NCBI RefSeq assembly: GCF_015709455.1
Contig: NZ_JADNQW010000005.1
Coordinates: 682,001 to 746,000 of the forward strand
Direction of reading: 5' to 3'
DNA length: 64,000 nucleotides
From: Methylosinus sp. H3A
GTDB lineage: Bacteria > Pseudomonadota > Alphaproteobacteria > Rhizobiales > Beijerinckiaceae
The translations under genes and the position numbers were made by a program. Under the pieces are notes generated by a model. The model made no database searches. It was not told the DNA's origin and worked only from the letters and a program-made list of their open reading frames with translations. Every line of letters begins with the position of its first letter. Position 1 is the stretch's first letter. This document shows, in pieces, positions 52,582-61,131 of this stretch.

Positions 52582-53708
52582 CCCTCGAGGAGGCGCTGCG
52601 CCGCCGCTCGCTCGAGCTCGGCTTCGATCTTTGCGCCATCACGCCCGCCGACGCTCCGGCGAAGGCCGGCGAGCGTCTCGCCGAATGGCTCGCCGTCGGC
52701 GCCCATGGCGATATGAGCTGGATGGAGGAGACCGCCGATCGGCGCGCTTCGCCCGAAGCGCTGTGGCCGCAGGCCCGCTCCATCGTCATGCTCGGCGTCG
52801 ATTATGGCGCGCGAGGCGATCCGCTGGCGACTCTGGCGAAGCCCGATCGCGGCGCGATCTCTCTCTACGCCCGCCGGCGCGATTATCACGAGGTCATCAA
52901 GGGCCGGCTGAAGCAGCTCGCCTCCTTCCTGCTGGCGCGGGCGGGCGGCGGCGAGGTCAAGGTCTTCGTCGACACCGCGCCGGTGATGGAGAAGCCGCTG
53001 GCCCAGGCCGCCGGGCTCGGCTGGCAGGGCAAGCACACAAATCTCGTCTCGCGGCGCTTCGGCTCCTGGCTGCTGCTCGGCGCGATCTTCACCGACCTCG
53101 CGCTGGAGCCGGACACGCCGGAGCAGGACCATTGCGGCTCCTGCCGCAAATGCCTCGACATCTGTCCGACCAAGGCCTTTCCGGCGCCCTATCGGCTCGA
53201 TGCGCGACGCTGCGTCGCCTATCTCACCATCGAGCACAAGGGCCAGATTCCGCGCGAGTTTCGCGAGGCCGTCGGCAATCGCGTGTTCGGCTGCGACGAT
53301 TGTCTCGCCGTCTGCCCCTGGAACAAATTCGCGCAAGCGACGCGCGACGCCAAGCTCGCTCTGCGCGAGGAGCTATCCGAGCCCGCCCTCGCCGATCTCG
53401 CCGCGCTCGACGATCCGGGCTTTCGCGCATTATTCGCGGGAACGCCGGTCAAGCGCCTCGGCCACGCCCGTTTTCGGCGCAATGTGGCGATCGCGATCGG
53501 CAATTCGAAAATTCCGGCGCTCGCTGCCGCGGTCGAGCCGCTGCTCGGTGACCCGTCGCCGCTGGCGCGCGGGGCGGCCGTCTGGGCGCTCGCGCGCCTC
53601 TTGCCGGCGGGAGATTTTTCCTCCATCGCCGGGAAGACTCTCCCCGGCGAGGACGACGGCTCCGTACGCGAGGAGTGGGCAAAAGAGACACACTTCTCGA
53701 AAAAGTGA
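52578..53708 (+). CDS. queG: Epoxyqueuosine reductase, apparently with CTG start
   Basis: A 376-residue cobalamin-dependent enzyme that makes the last step of queuosine in tRNA. Cofactor region FVDTAPVMEKPLAQAAGLGWQGK, two [4Fe-4S] motifs (CGSCRKCLDICPTKAF and CDDCLAVCPWNKF) and C-terminal HEAT-like helices (SKIPALAAAVEPLLGDP) are complete. The homologous part begins LTLEEALRRRSLELGFD, but no ATG, GTG or TTG lies close by in frame. CTG 52578 overlaps the TGA of the GST gene (CTGA), which suggests coupled initiation at CTG. A sequence error upstream is an alternative. Confidence 0.85.
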   Translation: MTLEEALRRRSLELGFDLCAITPADAPAKAGERLAEWLAVGAHGDMSWMEETADRRASPEALWPQARSIVMLGVDYGARGDPLATLAKPDRGAISLYARRRDYHEVIKGRLKQLASFLLARAGGGEVKVFVDTAPVMEKPLAQAAGLGWQGKHTNLVSRRFGSWLLLGAIFTDLALEPDTPEQDHCGSCRKCLDICPTKAFPAPYRLDARRCVAYLTIEHKGQIPREFREAVGNRVFGCDDCLAVCPWNKFAQATRDAKLALREELSEPALADLAALDDPGFRALFAGTPVKRLGHARFRRNVAIAIGNSKIPALAAAVEPLLGDPSPLARGAAVWALARLLPAGDFSSIAGKTLPGEDDGSVREEWAKETHFSKK

Positions 53709-53809
53709 CGTCGCGACGCAGATTGCCGCGGCGCAACGCCGGCGAATCCATGGATTCGCCGAACCACAAACAGTAGAGTTCTCCGCGCCGCCTTTCAGGC
53801 TCGCGCCCT

Positions 53810-55060
53810 ATGCCGAACGCCGCCGCCATGTCCAATGTATCGCGACGCACAATTGACGATCCGGCCGCCGAGGCGGCGCGCCTCTTGGCGCGCCTCAGCA
53901 TCATGCTGCTGTTCATCATCTCCCAGCTCGCGCCGATCCTGACGCGGCAGACGATCTATATCCTGCTGCCGATCGGCGCCGCTCTGCTGCTGCTCTCCGC
54001 GAGTCTCGCGCCGGGGACGCGCCGGTTGCGGGAGATCGCCGTGCTGGCGCTGACGCCGACCGCCCTCGCCGCCTTCTTCTTCGTCGGCTGGACCGGGCTG
54101 TCCCTCGCCTGGACGCCCTTCAGCGCCGGACCGGCCGAGCGATTCGCCAAGAGCGCCGCCACTCTGGCGCTCGTCGCGGCCGCTTGCGCGCTGCTGCCCA
54201 CGCGCACAAAAACCTCCAATCTCAATCTGCTGCCGATCGGCACCGGAGCCGCCGCGGCGGCGCTCGCGGCGGTCGCTCTTCTCTCGGCGGGGGGCGGCGA
54301 TCAGCCGGTCGATCTCGACAGCAACGCCTTGCAGCGCGCCGGTCTCGGCCTCGCTTTGGCGATCTGGCCGGCGCTCGGCGCGCTGGCGCTGCGCGGCCGC
54401 TGGGTTTCCGCCGCCGTCGTCGCTCTCGTCAGCGTCGCGGCCTGCCTGCTGGCGCGGGCGCCCAATGCGCTGCCGGCGCTCATCGTCGGCGCGCTCGTGC
54501 TGGCGCTGTCCTTCGGCAAGGCGCGGCGCGCCGGCTCTATTCTGGCGATCCTCTCGGCGGCGTTGATCCTGCTCGCGCCGCTCGCGCCGATGCTGCTGCA
54601 TCTCGCCGCGCCCGAGCGTCTGCCGGCCTTCGCCGCGCCGCTCGAGACCTGGGGCCGGATCATCGCCAATGACGGGCCGCGACTGCTCATCGGCCATGGC
54701 TTCGGCGCGGCCGTGTTCGGCGTGGCCGGCCATTATCTCTATCCGGACACGCCGCGCAGCCTGTTGTTCCAGGTTTGGTTCGATCTCGGCGTTCTCGGCG
54801 CGCTCGGCCTCGCGGCCATCGTCGCCCGCGCCTTTTATGTCATCGGGCGGACGCGGCCGGTGCTCGCGCCCTTCCTGCTCGGCGGATTGGCGACGGGGCT
54901 GACGATCAGCGTGCTGGGTCCGGCGGCCGAGCAGCTCTGGTGGCTGACGCTCGCCGGCCTCGACGCCATCGCCTTCGCTCTGGTGCTGAAAGGGCAGTTC
55001 CGCACGCGGCGTCCGCGCGTCGAGCCCAATTGGGGCATGGGCCGCATCGTCGTGCGGTGA
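53810..55060 (+). CDS. O-antigen ligase-like membrane protein
   Basis: A 416-residue protein with 10 or more hydrophobic segments (LARLSIMLLFIISQLAPIL, IYILLPIGAALLLLSASL, AAVVALVSVAACLLA, GLAAIVARAFYVIG). The periplasmic loop ETWGRIIANDGPRLLIGHGFG fits the Wzy/WaaL pattern (Arg near a Trp, followed by a G-x-G). It may join or polymerise surface glycans; no other polysaccharide gene is close. ATG 53810 or ATG 53828 are both possible starts. Confidence 0.7.
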   Translation: MPNAAAMSNVSRRTIDDPAAEAARLLARLSIMLLFIISQLAPILTRQTIYILLPIGAALLLLSASLAPGTRRLREIAVLALTPTALAAFFFVGWTGLSLAWTPFSAGPAERFAKSAATLALVAAACALLPTRTKTSNLNLLPIGTGAAAAALAAVALLSAGGGDQPVDLDSNALQRAGLGLALAIWPALGALALRGRWVSAAVVALVSVAACLLARAPNALPALIVGALVLALSFGKARRAGSILAILSAALILLAPLAPMLLHLAAPERLPAFAAPLETWGRIIANDGPRLLIGHGFGAAVFGVAGHYLYPDTPRSLLFQVWFDLGVLGALGLAAIVARAFYVIGRTRPVLAPFLLGGLATGLTISVLGPAAEQLWWLTLAGLDAIAFALVLKGQFRTRRPRVEPNWGMGRIVVR

Positions 55061-55067
55061 CGCCCGC

Positions 55068-55388
55068 TCACTGCGGACAGGCGATTCCGCGGGCGACGCT
55101 GACCTGACCGTCCGAACCTTCGACGCGCGTGACCGCGAGCACGCAATCCTCGTCATCGGCGCCATAGGCGCGGCCGACCAGAATGGCCGGCCCTTCGCCG
55201 AAGGGACGCAGCGCCGTCGCGCTGTCGCCGAAAGCTGCTTTCTCGATCGGGGCCGGGACGGCGGGAGCTTCGGAGCGCGCCCCGAGCGAGGGAGTGGCGG
55301 CGACGGCCGCGCCGAGGTTGACGGCGATGGTCACGCCGAGAAGGATTCGCGACGTGAGGGTCGTGGAGGGATTGCTCGATACGGCCAT
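55068..55388 (-). CDS. Exported hypothetical protein, 106 residues
   Basis: I do not recognise this protein. An N-terminal hydrophobic stretch (RILLGVTIAVNLGAAVAA) suggests a signal peptide or anchor. The mature part holds two Cys (DEDCVLAV and GIACPQ at the C-terminus) that may pair. It is probably periplasmic. It converges with the O-antigen ligase-like gene. Confidence 0.6.
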   Translation of the reverse strand: MAVSSNPSTTLTSRILLGVTIAVNLGAAVAATPSLGARSEAPAVPAPIEKAAFGDSATALRPFGEGPAILVGRAYGADDEDCVLAVTRVEGSDGQVSVARGIACPQ

Positions 55389-55538
55389 GATTCGACGCTC
55401 CCGGCGATGAGCCGACGGGAGCGAAGAAATCTCCCCGAAGCGTCGGCCGCGCCTCTCATGGGCTGTAACGCGGCGACGTCGGCATTGGTTGCAGGAGCCG
55501 TAGAATCCGAAAGGCGAGAGCGGAGCCTCGCCCCGGCC

Positions 55539-55865
55539 TCACTCGCAGACGCGGGTCGGGCGATAGCCGACGACGACGCCATATTCGTCGAACAACGGGC
55601 GACGCTCGCGCCAGCAGCGATAGGGCGGCGGCGCTTCATAGACGGGCGCCGGATAATAGGCGGGCGCGCCATAATAGGGCGGCGGCGGCGGAACCGGACG
55701 CGCGGCGCCGCCGGCGAGCGCGCCGAGCGCAAAGCCGCCGATGCCCGCTGCAATGGCCGCGCCGGGATCTCCCGCTGCGGCCGGCGCGGCCGTCACGATC
55801 GGCGCCGCGGCGAGGCCGAGCGCGACGAAGGCGCCCGCGATTTTCCGTGCCGAAATCTCCTTCAT
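55539..55865 (-). CDS. Exported Pro/Tyr-rich protein with C-terminal Cys pair
   Basis: A 108-residue protein. MKEISARKIAGAFVALGLAAA is a signal peptide; a Gly/Ala-rich hydrophobic segment (AAIAAGIGGFALGALAGG) follows, then a Pro/Tyr run (PVPPPPPYYGAPAYYP) and a C-terminal RCWRERRPLFDEYGVVVGYR with RVCE. This pattern is frequent in small envelope proteins of Hyphomicrobiales with no known function. ATG 55865 has GGAG six bases upstream; ATG 55877 is an alternative. It lies 148 bp after kdpD on the same strand, where kdpE would often stand. Confidence 0.65.
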   Translation of the reverse strand: MKEISARKIAGAFVALGLAAAPIVTAAPAAAGDPGAAIAAGIGGFALGALAGGAARPVPPPPPYYGAPAYYPAPVYEAPPPYRCWRERRPLFDEYGVVVGYRPTRVCE

Positions 55866-56025
55866 CACTTTCTCCATGACCTCCGGGGCTTCGCTCGGAC
55901 GGCTGTGTCCCCGAGTCGCTCCCTTGCGCGCGCCGAGCGCGTCGATGAAAACCAGAAAACGTAAATGAACGGCGAAAACGTGGCCGTGCCGCTCACGCCC
56001 GTGCGATTTTCGCCGGGCGATGCGC

Positions 56026-58728
56026 TCACGCCACAGCGCCGCGACGCGGCTGCTCGGGAACGGGAAAACGCAGCACGATGCGCGTGCCTTTGCGGCGGAT
56101 CGCCGGGCTCTGCGCGACGATCGTTCCGCCCATCGCCTCGACGAGGCCGCGGCAGATGGAGAGGCCGAGGCCAGTGCCCGCCTTGCGGCCGTCGACGCGC
56201 CCGCCGCGGTAGAATTTCTCGAATATGCGCTCGAGATCGCCCGGCTTCACGCCCGGCCCTTCGTCGGTCACGGTGACCAGCAGATCGGCGCCCTCGCGGC
56301 GCGCATAGACGGAGGCCGCGCCCCCTCCGTATTTATTCGCATTGTCGAGCAGGTTGAACAAAATCTGCCCGAGCAGGCCGGCGTCGCCCCGAATCGCCGG
56401 CAAGTCCGGCGCGAGACTCACCGAGACTTTCAGCTGCGGAAATTCCTTCCGGCTGCGCTCGACCGCCGCGCGCGCCGCATCGCCGACGTCGACGAGTTCC
56501 CGGCGGGGCGCGAGCGCGCCCGATTCGATGCGCGACATGTCGAGGAGATTGACGACGAAGCGGGACAGACGCGCCGCCTCTTCCTCGATCGAGGCGAGGA
56601 GGTCGAGCCGATCCGCATCCGCGAGCCGATCGCCGAGCTGGCGCAGGCTGGTGACGGCTCCGGTGATGGAGGCGAGCGGCGTGCGCAAATCATGCGAGAG
56701 CGAGGCGAGGAGCGTCGTGCGCAGCTTCTCATTCTCCTCGAGCGCGGCGGCGCGCACCGATTCCCCGACGAGAAGCGAGCGATCCACGGCGATCGCCGTC
56801 TGCTCGAGAATGGCGGTCAGCATTCTCTCGCTCTGCGCCGAGGGCGTCTCCTCCGCATTCTTCGGCTCGAGCCCGATCACCGCCACCACGCCGCGCGTCG
56901 TCGCCAGCGGGCGAAACGCGAAGCGTATGTTGGGCAGCGTGCCGCTGCGCAATCCCGCGGGCTCGGCGCGCTCGAAGGCCCAACGCGCGGCGCCGGCCTC
57001 CTTGGCGTCCAATTGGTCGATGGGCGGCCAGGCGGCGGAGATCGTCAATTCCCCTTCGTCTGGAACGAGCAGAACCACGCATTTCGCGTCGAGCGCCTTT
57101 TGCGCCTGCACGGCCGCGGCCCATAGCACATCGTCGAGCGAGGCCGCGCTCGACAGTTTGCGCGAGAATTCGAACAAGGATTGCGCCGCCTCCGCCCGCG
57201 CGCGCATGGCGCGCGACTGCTCGCGCACACGGCCGGCGAGCGTGCCCGTCACTATGGCGACCAAAGTGTAGACCAGCAGCGACAGGAATTCGTGCGGCTG
57301 CGAAATGGTCAGCTCATAGCGCGGATCGACGAAGAAGAAATCAAAGGCGAAAAAAGACAGGATCGAGGCCGCGACCGCGGACCACACGCCCGCCGCCAGC
57401 GCACAGAACACGACCGAGGCGAGAAAGATCATCCCGAGATTGGGAAGACGCAACCAAGCATCGAGCGGCCATGCGACGAGAGTGGCGAAAGCGACGGAGG
57501 CGAGCGTCGCGCCGACGCCGCGCCAGAACTCGCCATGCGCAGGATGCGACGCTGGCCGCCGCGACTGCTCGGCCGCTTTTTCGTGGCCGTCGGTGATCAC
57601 TTGCACGGCGATGTCGGCGGAGCGTCGCACGATCTCGTCGGTCAAAGATTTGCGTCTCAGCCGCGCGAAAAGCCCCGCGCGCGAGCGGCCGACGACGATC
57701 TGCGTGATGTTCTCTCGCCGCGCGAAACGCAGCGCCTCGCCGGCGAGATCGCGCCCGGCGACGCGCTCGACCTCTCCGCCGAGACGCTCGGCGAGACGTA
57801 GCGCCTCGTCGATGCGTCGCGTGCGCTCTGCATCCTGCTCCTCCTCCCCGATACGCTCGACATGCAGCGCGATCCAGGGCGCATTGAGTCCCGTCGCGAG
57901 GCGCGCGCCGGCGCGCACGACAGGCTCCGCCAGACTGTCGCCGCCGACGCAGACGAGCAGCCGCTCCGACGTCGCCCAAGGGCCCTCTATGGCGTTCTGC
58001 CGCAGATAGTCGACCATTTGATCGTCGACGCGCTCGGCCGTGCGGCGCAGCGCCAGCTCGCGCAACGCCGTGAGATTGCGCGGCGTGAAAAAATGCTGCA
58101 CGGCGCGCCGCGCCATATCGGGCACATAGACCTTGCCCTCTTTCAATCGCTGCAGCAGCTCGTCCGGCGTCACATCGACGAGCACGACCTCGGCCGCATC
58201 CTGCAAAACGCGATCGGGAACCGTCTCGCGCACGGCGACGCCCGTGATGCGTGAAACCACATCGGCGAGACTCTCGAGATGCTGAATGTTGAGCGCGGTC
58301 CAGACGTCCACGCCCAAATCGAGCAGCTCCTCCACATCCTGCCAGCGCTTGGGGTGGCGGCTGTCCGGCGCATTGCTGTGCGCGAGCTCGTCGACGACGA
58401 TGAGCGCCGGATGACGCGCGAGCGCCGCGTCCACGTCGAATTCCTCGAGCGTGCGGCCGCGATAGTCGATCTTGCGGCGCGGCAAGGTCTCGAGGCCTTC
58501 CGCCAACGCCTCCGTCTCGCGCCGCCCATGCGTCTCGACGAGGCCGATGACGACATCGACGCCATCGGCCTTCAGCGCGCGGGCGCGGGCCAGCATGGCG
58601 TAGGTCTTGCCGACGCCCGGCGCCGCGCCGACAAAGACGCGCAGCTTGCCGCGCTTCTCCCGATCCGCGAGCGCGAGCAGCGCATCCGGGTCCGGCCGGC
58701 GTTCGAAATCGTTTCCCGCCTCCGCCAT
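56026..58728 (-). CDS. kdpD: Potassium sensor histidine kinase KdpD
   Basis: A 900-residue membrane sensor kinase. The N-terminal KdpD domain has Walker A GAAPGVGKT at residues 34-42 and a universal-stress-like domain follows (LLVCVGGDSLAEPVVRAGARLA). Four membrane segments lie at about 400-495, then a GAF-like domain, the HisKA box SLSHDLRTPLA with phospho-acceptor His679 and an ATPase domain (NLLDNANKYGGG, DEGPGVKPGDLERIFEKFYRG, GTGLGLSICRGLVEAMGG). ATG 58728 was chosen over TTG 58746. It is divergent from kdpFABC. No kdpE response-regulator gene is adjacent or elsewhere in the window. Confidence 0.95.
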   Translation of the reverse strand: MAEAGNDFERRPDPDALLALADREKRGKLRVFVGAAPGVGKTYAMLARARALKADGVDVVIGLVETHGRRETEALAEGLETLPRRKIDYRGRTLEEFDVDAALARHPALIVVDELAHSNAPDSRHPKRWQDVEELLDLGVDVWTALNIQHLESLADVVSRITGVAVRETVPDRVLQDAAEVVLVDVTPDELLQRLKEGKVYVPDMARRAVQHFFTPRNLTALRELALRRTAERVDDQMVDYLRQNAIEGPWATSERLLVCVGGDSLAEPVVRAGARLATGLNAPWIALHVERIGEEEQDAERTRRIDEALRLAERLGGEVERVAGRDLAGEALRFARRENITQIVVGRSRAGLFARLRRKSLTDEIVRRSADIAVQVITDGHEKAAEQSRRPASHPAHGEFWRGVGATLASVAFATLVAWPLDAWLRLPNLGMIFLASVVFCALAAGVWSAVAASILSFFAFDFFFVDPRYELTISQPHEFLSLLVYTLVAIVTGTLAGRVREQSRAMRARAEAAQSLFEFSRKLSSAASLDDVLWAAAVQAQKALDAKCVVLLVPDEGELTISAAWPPIDQLDAKEAGAARWAFERAEPAGLRSGTLPNIRFAFRPLATTRGVVAVIGLEPKNAEETPSAQSERMLTAILEQTAIAVDRSLLVGESVRAAALEENEKLRTTLLASLSHDLRTPLASITGAVTSLRQLGDRLADADRLDLLASIEEEAARLSRFVVNLLDMSRIESGALAPRRELVDVGDAARAAVERSRKEFPQLKVSVSLAPDLPAIRGDAGLLGQILFNLLDNANKYGGGAASVYARREGADLLVTVTDEGPGVKPGDLERIFEKFYRGGRVDGRKAGTGLGLSICRGLVEAMGGTIVAQSPAIRRKGTRIVLRFPVPEQPRRGAVA

Positions 58729-58928
58729 ATTCCCCCGCTCTCGCAACGCTCGTGCTCCAACGAAACAAGATGCGCAACGCGCGCCGGCCGCGCAAGCGCG
58801 CGAGCTCGAAATTTCCCCGCTTACGCCCAGTCTTTATGAAGCCCTTATACGATCGGTCGAATCGCGAATGGCTCCCTTACGGCTTTGCGGCGCATGCTGG
58901 CGCCGTCGACCCTTCAGGAGACGCGAGA

Positions 58929-59159
58929 ATGTTCCAAATCATCAGCGCGGCGATCGCCGCCCTGTCGCTCGTCGCAGCCTATGCCGCAGCTTGGCGCATC
59001 TATCGAAGCGCCTGGGACCGAACGCCGACGGCAGAGCCAGGCAGACCGAAAATGACGCGCGCGCGAGCCCTCGTTCTGCTTTTGCGCCGTCGCCGCCAGA
59101 TGAGGGCGCGATACGCCGGCATGGGGCGGACAGCAAACAGGAATCTCGCGAAGGCGTAA
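58929..59159 (+). CDS. Small membrane protein upstream of kdpF
   Basis: A 76-residue protein with one N-terminal membrane segment (MFQIISAAIAALSLVAAYAAA) and a basic tail rich in Arg (RALVLLLRRRRQMRARYAG). AGGAGA lies eight bases before ATG 58929. It is not a known Kdp subunit. Position at the head of the kdp operon and the good ribosome site favour a real, possibly accessory, gene. Confidence 0.6.
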   Translation: MFQIISAAIAALSLVAAYAAAWRIYRSAWDRTPTAEPGRPKMTRARALVLLLRRRRQMRARYAGMGRTANRNLAKA

Positions 59160-59187
59160 CTCTCGAACCTCACACAGGAGCCGATCC

Positions 59188-59271
59188 ATGCTCGATCTCG
59201 CCTATCTCGGCCTCAGCGCCATTTTCTTCGCGCTGATGGGAGCCTATGCGCGTTTCTGCGGAAGATTGTGA
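59188..59271 (+). CDS. Tiny membrane protein, 27 residues, next to kdpF
   Basis: [18 protein letters not shown] followed by AYARFCGRL is a single membrane helix with a short basic tail. CAGGAG lies seven bases before ATG 59188, as strong as that of kdpF. Its gene ends 12 bp before kdpF. Peptides of this look are found beside kdpF in other proteobacteria, as I recall, and a role in stabilising the Kdp complex would be inference. Confidence 0.65.
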   Translation: MLDLAYLGLSAIFFALMGAYARFCGRL

Positions 59272-59283
59272 AAGGACAAACCC

Positions 59284-59370
59284 ATGTTCGAACCCGCGCT
59301 CGGCTTGGGCGTCGCCGTCTTGCTCGGCGCCTATCTCCTCTACACGCTTCTTCATCCCGAAAAATTCTGA
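59284..59370 (+). CDS. kdpF: K+-transporting ATPase small subunit KdpF
   Basis: A 28-residue single-helix subunit ([19 protein letters not shown]...LHPEKF) that stabilises the KdpFABC complex in the inner membrane. The C-terminal HPEKF is the family hallmark. AAGGAC precedes ATG 59284. It lies between the 27-residue ORF and kdpA. Confidence 0.9.
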   Translation: MFEPALGLGVAVLLGAYLLYTLLHPEKF

Positions 59371-59407
59371 CGAGCCTTCGTCACGAACTTTGTCAGAGGA
59401 TCCTCAA

Positions 59408-61117
59408 ATGAACGCCATCGGTCTGGCGCAAATCGCGATCGTGCTCGCAGCCGTGCTGGCCGCAGCCGTTCCGCTCGGCGCCTATGTCGCGCGCGTGCTC
59501 TCCGGCCAGCGCAATTTTCTCTCGCCGATACTCTCGCCGGTCGAGAGGCTTTTCTACAAATTGTCGGGCGTCGATCCGGCGCGCGAGCAGAGCTGGCTCT
59601 CCTATGCGATCGCCATGCTCGCCTTCAGCGTGGCCGGCTTCGCCTCGCTCTATGCGTTGCAGCGCTTTCAGCATCTGCTGCCGCTCGATCCGCAGGGATT
59701 CGATCCGGTTCCGCCCGATCTCGCCTTCAACACCTCGATCAGCTTCGTCACCAACACCAATTGGCAGAATTACGCCGGCGAGACGACGATGAGCCATCTC
59801 ACGCAGATGCTCGGGCTGACCGTGCATAATTTCGTCTCGGCCGCGACCGGCCTCGCAATGGCTTTCGCGCTGGCGCGCGGATTCGCGCGCGTGGAATCGC
59901 CGACGGTCGGCAATTTCTGGGTCGATCTCACGCGCTCCATTCTCTATCTGCTGCTGCCTCTCGCAATCGTCTTCGCGCTCGCCCTCGCCGCGCTCGGCGT
60001 TCCGCAGACGCTCGCAGGCTCGCTCGAGGCGACGACGCTCGAGGGCGCCAAGCAGATCATCTCGATCGGCCCGGTCGCCAGCCAGGAGGCGATCAAGGAG
60101 CTCGGCACCAATGGCGGCGGCTTCTTCAACGCCAATTCCGCGCATCCTTTCGAGAGCCCCGACGCCATCACCAATTCGCTCGAGATTTTCGCGCTGCTCG
60201 TCATTCCCTTCTCGCTCGCTTTCGCCTTCGGCCGCGTCGTCGGCGACATTCGCCAGGGGCGCGCGATCGCGATCACCATGCTGATCGTGCTCGTCGCCGG
60301 CGTCGCCGTCGCCTATTGGGCCGAGGCTGGCGGCAATCCGTTGCTCACCGAGATCGGCGTCGATCCGTCGCCCGGCAATATGGAGGGCAAGGAAGTGCGC
60401 TTCGGCGTCGCCACCAGCGCGCTCTTCGCCGCCGCGACGACCGGCACAAGCACGGGCGCGGTCAATTCCATGCATGATTCCTTCATGCCGCTCGGCGGAC
60501 TCGTGCCGCTATTCAACATGCTGATGGGCTCGATCGCGCCCGGCGGCGTCGGCGCGGGTCTCTATGGCTTCCTCGTTCTCGTCATCGTCGCCGTCTTCGT
60601 CGCCGGCCTCATGGTCGGCCGCACGCCGGAATATCTCGGCAAGAAGATCGAGACGCGCGAGATGAAGCTCGCCATGCTCGCCGTGCTCGTCTATCCGCTC
60701 TGCGTGCTGGGCTTTTCGGCGGCCTCGGTGATGCTGAAGACAGCGCTCGACAGCCTGAGCAACGCCGGCCCGCACGGGCTCTCGGAGATTCTCTACGCCT
60801 TCGCCTCGACGACCGACAATAATGGCTCGGCCTTCGCGGGGCTCTCCGGCAACACGCTCTGGTACAATACGACGCTCGGCCTCGCCATGGCGTTTGGCCG
60901 CTTCGCCTATGTGATCCCCGTGCTCGCCATCGCCGGCGCGCTCGCCCAGAAGAAACGGGCGCCGGCGTCGAGCGGCGCCTTCCCGACGCATGGTCCGCTG
61001 TTCGTCGGATTGCTGATCGGCGTCATCATCATCCTCTATCTGCTGCAATATTTCCCTGCGCTCGCGCTCGGCCCGATCGTCGAGCATTTCCTGCTGCAGG
61101 CCGGCAAGCTCTTCTGA
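59408..61117 (+). CDS. kdpA: K+-transporting ATPase subunit A (ion channel)
   Basis: A 569-residue membrane protein that selects and binds potassium. Four selectivity-filter repeats are seen: [41 protein letters not shown] and [11 protein letters not shown]. About ten membrane segments are present. ATG 59408 (MNAIGLAQI) is the normal start, 37 bp after kdpF. Size is normal. Confidence 0.96.
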   Translation: MNAIGLAQIAIVLAAVLAAAVPLGAYVARVLSGQRNFLSPILSPVERLFYKLSGVDPAREQSWLSYAIAMLAFSVAGFASLYALQRFQHLLPLDPQGFDPVPPDLAFNTSISFVTNTNWQNYAGETTMSHLTQMLGLTVHNFVSAATGLAMAFALARGFARVESPTVGNFWVDLTRSILYLLLPLAIVFALALAALGVPQTLAGSLEATTLEGAKQIISIGPVASQEAIKELGTNGGGFFNANSAHPFESPDAITNSLEIFALLVIPFSLAFAFGRVVGDIRQGRAIAITMLIVLVAGVAVAYWAEAGGNPLLTEIGVDPSPGNMEGKEVRFGVATSALFAAATTGTSTGAVNSMHDSFMPLGGLVPLFNMLMGSIAPGGVGAGLYGFLVLVIVAVFVAGLMVGRTPEYLGKKIETREMKLAMLAVLVYPLCVLGFSAASVMLKTALDSLSNAGPHGLSEILYAFASTTDNNGSAFAGLSGNTLWYNTTLGLAMAFGRFAYVIPVLAIAGALAQKKRAPASSGAFPTHGPLFVGLLIGVIIILYLLQYFPALALGPIVEHFLLQAGKLF

Positions 61118-61131
61118 ACGGAGTTCGCACA

